Source: Sphingomonas aliaeris
GTDB lineage: Bacteria; Pseudomonadota; Alphaproteobacteria; Sphingomonadales; Sphingomonadaceae
Direction of reading: 5' to 3'
Assembly: GCF_016743815.1 (NCBI RefSeq)
Contig: NZ_CP061035.1
Span: 250,501-314,500, forward strand
DNA length: 64,000 nucleotides
The translations under genes were made by a program, and so were the position numbers. A model generated the notes under the pieces. The model saw nothing but the letters and a program-made list of their open reading frames with translations, was not told the origin of the DNA and searched no databases. Every line of letters begins with the position of its first letter. The stretch's first letter is position 1. Of the stretch, positions 56,580 through 64,000 are shown one piece after another.

Positions 56580-57410
56580 TTAGCCAGCAAAGGCTTCCAG
56601 CGAGGCAAACAAGGACGGGACCTGGGGATCCCAGCTGTGCCGCGGGCCGATCGTCATTCCGCCATCCACCGTGATGTGCGTGCCGGTGACGAAGCTGGCG
56701 TCGTCGCTTGCCAGATAGGCTACGGCCGCGGCGATATCCTCCGCCCGGCCGGCGCGTTGCAATGGCTGCGCCCGCGTGGCGATATGACCGATCGCGCCGT
56801 TGGCCTGCGTGCGCTTGTCGCCCGAGATACCAAGCGCCGAGGTGAAGATGTTCGTCGTGATGAAGCCGGGGCACACCGCATTGACGCGGATATCGTAGCG
56901 CGAGAGATCGGCAGCGGCCATCGTCGTGAGATGCAGCACGCCCGCCTTGGCGACGGAATAGGCCGTCGGCGCGGCCCCCGTTTGTAAAGCTGCGATGGAC
57001 GCGGTGTTGACGATCGCGCCGCCACCGCGCGCGATCATCAGCGGCGCGGCGTATCGTATCCCGAGCGCGACCGATCGCAGCAACAGCGCCTGGGTGCGAT
57101 CCCAGTCGTCCGGGCTGATCTGATCGATCGGATCGCGCGATCCGCCCGCGCCGGCATTGTTGAAGACGACGTTCAAGCCGCCGGCTGCGTCGGCCGCCTG
57201 CATCAGGGCTTCGATATCATCCGCCTGCATCACGTCGGTGCGCTGGAAATGGATGCGCCCGTTGCTCGTTTCCGCAAGATCGCGGCCGCCGGCTTCGTCG
57301 ATATCGCCGATCCAGACTTGGGCGCCCTCTTCTGCGAGGCGCAGCGCGGTAGCCTTGCCGATTCCCGACGCGCCCCCGGTCACCACGGCATTCTTGCCAG
57401 CGAAACGCAT
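56580..57410 (-). CDS. SDR-family oxidoreductase
   Basis: 276 aa. Rossmann motif TGGASGIGKATAL, NNAGAG, catalytic Ser in NTASIAAL, YSVAK (Tyr, Lys), and the C-terminal TGTHITVDGGM. D at the end of beta-2 (GDID) suggests NAD rather than NADP. Part of a group with an acyl-CoA dehydrogenase and another SDR, which hints at fatty acid, steroid or terpenoid breakdown; substrate unknown. Confidence 0.9.
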   Translation of the reverse strand: MRFAGKNAVVTGGASGIGKATALRLAEEGAQVWIGDIDEAGGRDLAETSNGRIHFQRTDVMQADDIEALMQAADAAGGLNVVFNNAGAGGSRDPIDQISPDDWDRTQALLLRSVALGIRYAAPLMIARGGGAIVNTASIAALQTGAAPTAYSVAKAGVLHLTTMAAADLSRYDIRVNAVCPGFITTNIFTSALGISGDKRTQANGAIGHIATRAQPLQRAGRAEDIAAAVAYLASDDASFVTGTHITVDGGMTIGPRHSWDPQVPSLFASLEAFAG

Positions 57411-57591
57411 CGCATTCTCCCGTCGAGCTTATCGTGTATGAGGTTTTGCATAGCATAGTATGGCGTTCTGCCGGGTCAACGCCGGGCTTTTGGAATTTCG
57501 GGTAGGGTGCAGGCTTGCCGTGTGCGGCGTGCATCTCTAACCGTCGTCCCAGCGAATGTCGCCAGCGACGGCATGACGGAGAGGTAATCCA

Positions 57592-58737
57592 ATGGCACTC
57601 GACCCCGAAACTTTCGACGCCCTGATCGACACGGTGCGCCGGTTCGTCGCCGAACGGCTGCGCCCGTTGGAAGGGGCCGTCGAGGAGGCGGACGCGATCC
57701 CGGCGGATGTCGTTCAGGAGATGCGCGACATGGGCCTGTTCGGCCTGTCGATCGCGGAGGAATATGGCGGTCTCGGCCTGACGATGGCGGAGGAAGCGCG
57801 GGTCGCGATTGAACTGGGGCGCACGACCCCGGCGTTCCGGTCCACGTTCGGCACCAATGTCGGCATCGGTTCTCAGGGACTGGTCATGTCCGGCAATGAC
57901 GACCAGAAAGCGTCGTGGTTGCCACGGATCGCGAGCGGCGAGATCATCACCAGCTTCGCGTTGACCGAACCCGATGTCGGTAGCGATTCCGGTTCGGTGA
58001 AGACGCGGGCGGTGTTCGACGGACAGTCCTATCGCCTGTCGGGGACGAAGCGCTACATAACCAATGCCGACAAGGCGGACCTGTTCACGGTGATGGCGCG
58101 GACCAGCGACGACCCCGGCGCGCGCGGCGTTTCCGCTTTCCTCGTTCCGCGCGATCTTGCCGGGGTCTCGATCGGCGAACCGGAACGGAAAATGGGTCAA
58201 CGGGGTGCGAAGGTCGCGGACGTGATTTTCGACGATGTCGTTGTTCCGGCGGAGAATAGGCTGGGTGCGGAGGGCGAGGGGTTCAAGATCGCGATGCGCG
58301 TGCTGGACCGTGGACGGCTGCATATCAGCGCCGTGTGCGTCGGCGTGGCGGAGCGACTGATCGCAGACTGCGTCGCCTATGCGACCGAACGCAAGCAGTT
58401 CGGCAAGCCGATCGCGGAGCACCAGCTGATCCAGGGCATGATTGCGGATTCCAAGACCGAGGCTTTGGTCGCGCGCGCCATGGTGCTGGAGACGGCGGCG
58501 GCGAAGGATGCGGGCAAGGACGTGGTGATGGAAAGCGCCGCGGCAAAGTATTTCGCGTCCGAGATGGTCGGCCGCGTCGCCGATCGCGCCGTCCAGATAT
58601 TCGGCGGCGCGGGCTATATCGCGGATTACGGGATCGAGCGGCTGTACCGCGACGTGCGGCTGTTCCGCATCTACGAAGGGACGAGCCAGATCCAGCAGAT
58701 CATCATCGCGCGCGAGACGATCAAGCGCGGGGGGTGA
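57592..58737 (+). CDS. Acyl-CoA dehydrogenase
   Basis: 381 aa FAD flavoenzyme. ITSFALTEPDVGSDSGSVKTRA and YRLSGTKRYITNADKAD (FAD/substrate region), RMGQRGAKVADVIFDDV-like middle, and the C-terminal IFGGAGYIADYGIERLYRDVR and RIYEGTSQIQQIIIARE. The catalytic base Glu in YEGT is present. Removes the alpha-beta hydrogens of an acyl-CoA; chain type not predictable. Followed by an SDR gene. Confidence 0.95.
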   Translation: MALDPETFDALIDTVRRFVAERLRPLEGAVEEADAIPADVVQEMRDMGLFGLSIAEEYGGLGLTMAEEARVAIELGRTTPAFRSTFGTNVGIGSQGLVMSGNDDQKASWLPRIASGEIITSFALTEPDVGSDSGSVKTRAVFDGQSYRLSGTKRYITNADKADLFTVMARTSDDPGARGVSAFLVPRDLAGVSIGEPERKMGQRGAKVADVIFDDVVVPAENRLGAEGEGFKIAMRVLDRGRLHISAVCVGVAERLIADCVAYATERKQFGKPIAEHQLIQGMIADSKTEALVARAMVLETAAAKDAGKDVVMESAAAKYFASEMVGRVADRAVQIFGGAGYIADYGIERLYRDVRLFRIYEGTSQIQQIIIARETIKRGG

Positions 58738-58820
58738 TGCTTCGATCGACGGATTAGCACGAAGGTACGGCGGAATTGAGCGGGACCAGGGCGGTCCGGC
58801 GCTTTTCTTGAGACACACTG

Positions 58821-58860
58821 CCCCTCTCCCAACCCTCTCCCCGAGGGGAGAGGGCTTTTC
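58821..58860. repeat. Family C-like hairpin before the SDR gene
   Basis: CCCTCTCCCAACCCTCTCCC followed by CGAGGGGAGAGGGC; the inner GCCCTCTCC/GAGGGGAG arms form a hairpin. It ends 10 bases before the start codon of the next gene, so it lies in that gene's 5' leader. Confidence 0.65.
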
Positions 58861-58870
58861 GGAGAGAAAT

Positions 58871-59659
58871 ATGGATACGACGAACCTTTTCCGTCTCGAC
58901 GGGCGTACGGCGCTGATCACGGGCGGATCGCGCGGGATCGGGAAGATGATCGCGGCTGGCTTCATCGCTCAAGGAGCGACGGTGTACGTCTCCTCACGCA
59001 AGGCAGAGGCCTGTTTCGAAACGGCGAAGGAGCTGGGCGAGCGCTGCATTCCGTTGCCGCAGGACGTATCGACCGTCGCCGGGTGCCGCGCACTGGCCGA
59101 GCAATTGGCGGAACATGCCGACAGCCTGGATATCCTCGTCAACAATGCCGGTGCAGCCTGGGGGGAACCCTTCGAGGTGTTCCCGGAAAAGGGCTGGGAC
59201 AAGGTGATGGACCTGAACGTCAAGTCGCCGTTCTTCCTGACGCAGGCGCTGCACGAGGCGTTGAAGAAAGCGGCGCGGCCGGATCGTCCGTCCAAGGTGA
59301 TCAACATCACCTCGATCGACGGTCAACGACTGAACCCGTGGGACACGTACAGCTATCACGCGTCCAAATCGGCGCTGATCTACCTGACCAAGCGGATGGC
59401 GGCGCGGCTGGTGTCGGATTCGATCAACGTCACGTCGATCGCGCCGGGTGCGTTCGCCAGCGAGATGAACAAGGCGGCGCGCGATCACGGGTCGGAGATC
59501 GCCAAGGGTATTCCGGCCAAGCGCATCGGCGTGGACGAGGATATGGCCGGCACAGCGATCTATCTCGCCAGCCGGGCCGGGGATTATGTGATCGGCGACA
59601 CGATCACGGTCGATGGCGGCCTGGTGCACGCGGCACTGGGGACATCGATCGACGCCTGA
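58871..59659 (+). CDS. SDR-family oxidoreductase
   Basis: 262 aa. MDTTNLFRLDGRTALITGGSRGIGKMIA with the TGGSRGIG motif, NNAGAAWGEP, catalytic Ser in NITSIDGQ and YSYHASK (Tyr, Lys), VDGGLVH at the end. Typical of the SDR group that includes RhlG and gluconate/3-oxoacyl reductases. Start ATG 58871 follows GGAGAGAA; a longer frame from 58808 would include the repeat. Downstream of the acyl-CoA dehydrogenase. Confidence 0.9.
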   Translation: MDTTNLFRLDGRTALITGGSRGIGKMIAAGFIAQGATVYVSSRKAEACFETAKELGERCIPLPQDVSTVAGCRALAEQLAEHADSLDILVNNAGAAWGEPFEVFPEKGWDKVMDLNVKSPFFLTQALHEALKKAARPDRPSKVINITSIDGQRLNPWDTYSYHASKSALIYLTKRMAARLVSDSINVTSIAPGAFASEMNKAARDHGSEIAKGIPAKRIGVDEDMAGTAIYLASRAGDYVIGDTITVDGGLVHAALGTSIDA

Positions 59660-59663
59660 GCGA

Positions 59664-60309
59664 TCAGGTCGTGGCCTGAGGGTGGTGGGGGACGAGGATC
59701 ATCGTATCCCCCCTCCACCCGCCAGGATTTGAGGCGGGAGAGGAAGTTCATCCCGATCACGCTCATGTCGCCGAACGCGGGCGACACGACGACCGGCAGG
59801 TCACGCGCGACGACATTGCCGATGCGCAGTTCCGGGATCGTGGATGTGCGCGCGCGGACCGAGCCGTTGGCGGTCTGCAACAGCACCGGCATCGCGGGCG
59901 CTTCCACGTCGAGGCCAGCGGTCACGGCGCTCTTCGTCGATAGTGCGGTGATCGTCGCGCCGCTGTCGATCAGCATCCGCTGCTTCGTATCGCCGATCTT
60001 CACGGTGACCCAGAAATGGCCGTCGCGCGACATGGGCACGCGAAGCTCGCCGCCGACCGCCTGTTGCGCGCGCGGATCGCGTCCGAACAATTCCCCCAAT
60101 CGCGCGAACCGCGGATCATATTGCGCCCGATCCTTGATCACCGGGATCAGGATAGCAAGCGCGACCCCGGCCAGTGCGAGCGTCAACAGATTGCCGACGA
60201 TGCGAAACCGGCGTGCGGCGACGACCAGCATGATGCCCGCCGCGATCAGGACGTAGAAAGGCACGTTGCCGCTGGTGAGGTTGGTGAAGGTGTCGGTCAC
60301 TTCCGCCAA
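59664..60309 (-). CDS. Retropepsin-like aspartic protease, membrane-anchored (1-nt insertion)
   Basis: About 214 aa after repair. Two N-terminal hydrophobic segments (PFYVLIAAGIMLVVAARRF, LLTLALAGVALAILIPVI), then a TIGR02281-type clan AA domain: FWVTVKIGDTKQRMLIDSGA with the catalytic DSGAT, and GMNFLSRLKSWRVEG near the end. The open frame runs on to 59584 and overlaps the SDR gene. Removing one base from the C6 run at 59708-59713 ends the protein SWRVEGDTMILVP and stops at 59664, before the SDR stop. I take this as the true end. Confidence 0.8.
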
Positions 60310-60361
60310 TATGGGTGCGGCGTGGCGGGTTGGAAGTGGTTGGGGTCTATTGTGGTGGGTC

Positions 60362-60446
60362 TGTTTCTCGACTTCGCTCGAAAAGAACGGGGGGTGGGGG
60401 CGCGGCCGTCGCTGGGCCCCCGCTTCGATAAACTCAGGGCGAACGG
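60362..60446. repeat. Single arms of repeat families B and A
   Basis: TGTTTCTCGACTTCGCTCGA with AAAGAACGGG (60362-60392) is a family B arm; CGCTTCGATAAACTCAGGGC plus GAACGG (60421-60446) is a family A arm. No mirror partners. They fill much of the 184-bp gap between the aspartic protease and maeB. Confidence 0.65.
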
Positions 60447-60493
60447 TCAGTTTTGTTCGGCCTCATGTCATCTCGCGATGATCGCACCCGGCG

Positions 60494-62752
60494 TCAGCGG
60501 GCGATGCCCCCTGCCGCCAGCACCGCGAGCGTGACCAGTTCGCTGGCGGTCGAGGTCATCGGGGCGATCTGGACGGGTTTTTCCATGCCGATCAGCATCG
60601 GGCCGATCATCGCGTCGCCACCGAGTTCGCGGAGCAGCTTGGCGGAGATGTTGGCGCTTTGCAGGCCGGGCATGATCAGCACGTTGGCCGGGCCGGACAG
60701 GCGCGCGAAGGGGTAGTTCGCAAGCTGTTTCGGGTTGAGCGCGACGTCGGGGGCCATTTCGCCTTCATATTCGAAGCTGACCTGACGTGCGTCGAGCACC
60801 GCGACGGCGGCACGGATGTTTTCCAGCCAATGGCCTTCGGGGTTGCCGAAGGTGGAATAGCTGAGGAACGCGACGCGCGGTTCGTGGCCCATGCGGCGGG
60901 CGACGGCGGCGGTCTGTTCGGCGATGTCGGCGAGTTCCTCCGCGCTCGGGCGCTCGTTGATCGTCGTGTCGGCCATGAACACGGTGTGCGTCTGGCCGAC
61001 CATCAGGTGGATGCCGAACGGGATCCGCCCCGCCTCCGGATCGATCACGCGGCGGACCTCGCGCATCGTGTGCGCATAGGTGCGAGTGATACCGGTGATC
61101 ATCGCGTCGGCATGGCCGAGCTGGAGCAGGACCGCGCCGAAGATGTTGCGATCCTGGTTGATCATCCGTTCGCAATCGCGACGCAGATAGCCGCGGCGTT
61201 GCAACCGCTTGTACAGGAAATCGACCATCTGCGGCACGAGCGGCGAATTGCGGCTGTTGTGCAGTTCGTATTGGCTCGGGTCCGATACGCCGAGCGCCTT
61301 GAGCCGTTCGGGCACGTCGTCGCGACCGACCAGCACCGGCGTGCCGTAGCCGCCGTCCTTGAACGCGATCGCGGCGCGCAGCACGACTTCCTCCTCGCCC
61401 TCCGCGAACAATACGCGCTTGGGATGCGCGCGTGCGCCTTCATAGGCGAGGCTCAACACCGAGGTGGTCGGGTTCATCCGGGCGCGCAGCGCGGTGCGGT
61501 ACGCGTCCATGTCGAGGATCGGCTTGGTCGCCATGCCCGAATCCATCGCCGCCTGCGCGACCGCGCTCGGCACGATCTCCATCAGGCGCGGGTCGAACGG
61601 CGCCGGGATGATGTATTCGGGGCCGAACTGGTGCCGGACGCCATAAGCGATCGCGACTTCCTCCGGCACCTGTTCGCGCGCCAGAGCGGCGATGGCGTTG
61701 GCGGCGGCGATCTTCATCGCATCGTTGATCTGCGTCGCGCGGACATCCAGCGCGCCGCGGAACATGAACGGGAAGCAGAGCACGTTGTTGACCTGGTTCG
61801 GATAATCCGACCGTCCCGTCGCGACGATCGCGTCGGGGCGCGCCGCCTTGGCGAGTTCGGGGCGGATTTCGGGTTCCGGATTGGCCATCGCGAAGATGAT
61901 CGGGGCGGGGGCCATGTGCTTGACCATTTCCGGCTTGAGCGCGCCGGCTGCGGACAGGCCGAGGAACACGTCGGCGCCGTCCAGCGCCTCCTGCAGCGTC
62001 CGGCGGCTCGTCTTCGCGGCGTGCGCGGACTGCCACTGATTGACGTCCTCACGACCCTGATAGATCACGCCCGTGCGGTCGCACATGATGACGTTGTCGT
62101 GGCTGACACCCATCGCCTTCATGAGTTCGGTGCAGGCGATCGCGGCGGCACCGGCGCCGTTCACCGCGACCTTGATATCCTTCAGCTCGCGCCCGGTGAG
62201 CAGGCAGGCGTTGATCAACCCGGCGGCGGTGATGATCGCGGTGCCGTGCTGGTCGTCATGGAAGACGGGGATGTTCATGCGTTCGCGCAAGGCTTGCTCG
62301 ATGATGAAGCATTCCGGCGCCTTGATATCTTCCAGATTGATGCCGCCGAAGGTCGGCTCCATCAATTCGATCGCATCGATCAGGCGGTCCACATCCTCGC
62401 TCTTCAATTCGATATCGATCGAGTCGACGTCGGCGAAGCGTTTGAACAGGACGGCCTTGCCCTCCATCACCGGCTTGGAGGCGAGCGCGCCGAGATTGCC
62501 CATGCCGAGGATCGCGGTGCCGTTCGAGATCACCGCGACGAGATTGCCCTTCGCGGTATAGTCATAGGCGGTCGCGGGGTCGTCGGCGATGGCCTGCACC
62601 GGCACGGCGACGCCGGGGGAATAGGCCAGCGCCAGATCGCGCTGCGTGGCCATCGGCTTGGAAGCGATGATCTCGATCTTGCCCGGGCGGCCTTCCGAAT
62701 GGAACAGCAGCGCCTCGCGCTCGGAGAATTGCAGGTTCGTATCGTCGGACAT
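60494..62752 (-). CDS. maeB: NADP-dependent malic enzyme with phosphotransacetylase-like domain
   Basis: 752 aa. Malic enzyme domain at residues 1-430: YSPGVAVPVQAIADDP, FKRFADVDSIDIEL, VFHDDQHGTAIITAAGL, AINGAGAAAIA-like NAD(P) loop. The C-terminal 320 residues resemble phosphate acetyltransferase (NSPLVPQMVDFLY, VGQTHTVFMADTTINE), a fusion normal for MaeB and thought to be regulatory, usually without transacetylase activity. Converts malate to pyruvate and supplies NADPH. Divergent from mutS. Confidence 0.96.
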   Translation of the reverse strand: MSDDTNLQFSEREALLFHSEGRPGKIEIIASKPMATQRDLALAYSPGVAVPVQAIADDPATAYDYTAKGNLVAVISNGTAILGMGNLGALASKPVMEGKAVLFKRFADVDSIDIELKSEDVDRLIDAIELMEPTFGGINLEDIKAPECFIIEQALRERMNIPVFHDDQHGTAIITAAGLINACLLTGRELKDIKVAVNGAGAAAIACTELMKAMGVSHDNVIMCDRTGVIYQGREDVNQWQSAHAAKTSRRTLQEALDGADVFLGLSAAGALKPEMVKHMAPAPIIFAMANPEPEIRPELAKAARPDAIVATGRSDYPNQVNNVLCFPFMFRGALDVRATQINDAMKIAAANAIAALAREQVPEEVAIAYGVRHQFGPEYIIPAPFDPRLMEIVPSAVAQAAMDSGMATKPILDMDAYRTALRARMNPTTSVLSLAYEGARAHPKRVLFAEGEEEVVLRAAIAFKDGGYGTPVLVGRDDVPERLKALGVSDPSQYELHNSRNSPLVPQMVDFLYKRLQRRGYLRRDCERMINQDRNIFGAVLLQLGHADAMITGITRTYAHTMREVRRVIDPEAGRIPFGIHLMVGQTHTVFMADTTINERPSAEELADIAEQTAAVARRMGHEPRVAFLSYSTFGNPEGHWLENIRAAVAVLDARQVSFEYEGEMAPDVALNPKQLANYPFARLSGPANVLIMPGLQSANISAKLLRELGGDAMIGPMLIGMEKPVQIAPMTSTASELVTLAVLAAGGIAR

Positions 62753-62876
62753 TCGCTTCCTTCCCGGCTCGGCCCCTCTTTAGGTTTCCAACGCCGAGAA
62801 TGGAACCGCCTTACGGCGTGTCCGGGCCGGAACGGGGGCCATTGCGGGATGGAAGCGCGCGCCGTAACCGGAGCCG

Positions 62877-64000
62877 ATGTCCCCCACTTCGACTCCTTCG
62901 GCCCCGACGCCGATGATGGCGCAATATCTGTCGCTGAAGGCGGAAGCGGAAGATTGCCTGCTTTTCTACAGGATGGGCGATTTCTTCGAGATGTTTTTCG
63001 AGGATGCGAAGATCGCCGCCGCGTGTCTGGACATCGCGCTGACCGCGCGCGGCGAGCATGACGGCGTGCCGATCCCGATGTGCGGCGTGCCGGTACATTC
63101 GGCCGAAGGATATCTGGCGCGGCTGATCAAGGCGGGGCACCGCGTCGCGATCGCCGAGCAGATCGAAAGCCCGGCGGAAGCGAAGAAGCGCAGCGGCAAG
63201 ACTTTGGTCGGCCGCGCGATCATCCGCGTGGTGACCGCAGGCACGCTGACCGAAGAGGCGCTGCTGGATGCGCGGGCGGCGAACTGGTGCGTTGCGGTGG
63301 GCGAGGCGGCGGGCGGAGTTGCGATCGCCGCCGCCGATGTCTCGACCGGGCGGTTCGAACTGATCGAATGCAGCGCGAGCGGGCTGGGCGCGGAACTGGC
63401 GCGATTGTCGCCGGCCGAGACGATCGCGTCGGAGGCGAGCGCGTTCGGCGAGGCGGCGACGATGCTGCGGCCGAAAGTGGATTTCGACAGCGGGGCGGCA
63501 GAACGGCGGATCAAGGGTCTTTACGGCGTGGCGACGTTGGACGGGTTCGGGCAGTTCAGCCGTGCCGCGCTGGCGGCGGCGGGCGGGCTGATCGGATATC
63601 TGGAGCATACTGCCAAGGGATCGCTGCCGTTCCTGCGCCCGCCGCGCATCGCGCATGCGACCCAGGCGATGGCGATCGATGCGGCGACGCGGGAAAGCCT
63701 GGAGCTGACGCAAACTGCGACAGGTGCGCGCAAGGGCAGTCTGCTGGATGCGATCGACCGCACGGTGACGGGCGGCGGTGCGCGGTTGCTGGCGGCGGAC
63801 ATCGGCGCGCCGCTGATGGCACGCGAGGGAATCGAGGCGCGACTGGATCTCGTGCAACTGCTCGCCGAGGATGGGCATCTGCGCGATACGCTGCGCACTA
63901 CGCTGCGCGGGCTGGCGGATATCGGGCGTGCGCTGGGGCGGCTGGCGGCGGGGCGAGGCAGTCCGCGCGATCTCGGGCAATTGCGCGACGGGCTGGACGG
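62877..64000 (+). CDS. mutS: DNA mismatch repair protein MutS, 3'-truncated
   Basis: First 374 codons, open to the window edge. The mismatch-binding motif is in CLLFYRMGDFFEMFFEDA (FxE), followed by VPIPMCGVPVHSAEGYL, the connector domain and the start of the lever. The ATPase domain lies outside. Start ATG 62877 (MSPTSTPSAPTPMMAQY); an internal ATG at 62913 is a possible shorter start. Confidence 0.95.
   Translation, partial: MSPTSTPSAPTPMMAQYLSLKAEAEDCLLFYRMGDFFEMFFEDAKIAAACLDIALTARGEHDGVPIPMCGVPVHSAEGYLARLIKAGHRVAIAEQIESPAEAKKRSGKTLVGRAIIRVVTAGTLTEEALLDARAANWCVAVGEAAGGVAIAAADVSTGRFELIECSASGLGAELARLSPAETIASEASAFGEAATMLRPKVDFDSGAAERRIKGLYGVATLDGFGQFSRAALAAAGGLIGYLEHTAKGSLPFLRPPRIAHATQAMAIDAATRESLELTQTATGARKGSLLDAIDRTVTGGGARLLAADIGAPLMAREGIEARLDLVQLLAEDGHLRDTLRTTLRGLADIGRALGRLAAGRGSPRDLGQLRDGLD

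Noticed and set aside
59584..59663. Extended C-terminus of the aspartic protease overlapping the SDR gene
   Set aside because: The Pro-rich extension lacks family text; one base removed from a C6 run gives a typical ending that avoids the overlap.
60659..63061. 800-codon plus-strand frame opposite maeB
   Set aside because: Antisense shadow of a GC-rich gene; it also runs into mutS in a different frame. No family text.

Overview
This 64 kb window is chromosomal DNA from a high-GC alphaproteobacterium, most probably Sphingomonas or a close relative (Sphingomonadaceae). The signs are two large TonB-dependent receptors, the adjacent xseA and DUF2093 genes, an orphan three-TM holin of the gene-transfer-agent type, and dense mirror-image intergenic repeats. 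I see no plasmid or phage backbone, no CRISPR array and no transposase.

Layout. 1-9.6 kb: end of a molybdopterin hydroxylase subunit, hemH, an acetoacetyl-CoA reductase gene, a glycine-zipper protein, a phytase-like protein, rpmB, tadA, an OmpA-type lipoprotein, a CNNM/CorC transporter and a helix-hairpin-helix protein. 9.7-13.5 kb: purD and xseA, whose start codons overlap head to head, then DUF2093 and an M23 lipoprotein. 13.5-17.3 kb: an AT-richer stretch with a 990-aa TonB receptor. 17.4-26.8 kb: clpB, a penicillin acylase-family enzyme and the bo3-type quinol oxidase operon cyoABCD. 27-35.3 kb: a divergent catabolic locus. One arm encodes a Gfo/Idh/MocA oxidoreductase and a TonB receptor. 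The other is a tightly overlapped six-gene operon for an aldo/keto reductase, an SsuD-type flavin monooxygenase, an FMN reductase, a SorA-like sulfite dehydrogenase, a cytochrome c and an SRPBCC protein. 35.7-44.3 kb: YbjN protein, 3-hydroxybutyryl-CoA dehydrogenase, an M24 aminopeptidase, tRNA-Thr, a LysR/MFS pair, a polytopic membrane protein and a hydrolase. 44.4-49.2 kb: the holin, hslVU and an S9 peptidase. 49.2-55.9 kb: glyoxalase genes with a nitronate monooxygenase, a TPR protein, a hydrolase, an M48 peptidase, a DUF898 protein, and an XRE regulator with its membrane partner. 56-64 kb: a lipoprotein, two SDRs, an acyl-CoA dehydrogenase, a retropepsin-like protease, NADP-malic enzyme (maeB) and the start of mutS.

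The most interesting system is the 27-35 kb locus. Its enzymes fit oxidative desulfonation of an organosulfonate, with sulfite passed to a SorAB-like dehydrogenase. The set resembles the sulfoquinovose monooxygenase (Smo) route, with a TonB receptor where described loci have an ABC importer. The substrate is inference.

Caution on sequence quality: eight single-base indels in seven otherwise intact genes, mostly in short G or C runs, plus two probable ones, look like consensus errors rather than gene decay. Affected genes are given as one feature spanning the repaired reading frame.
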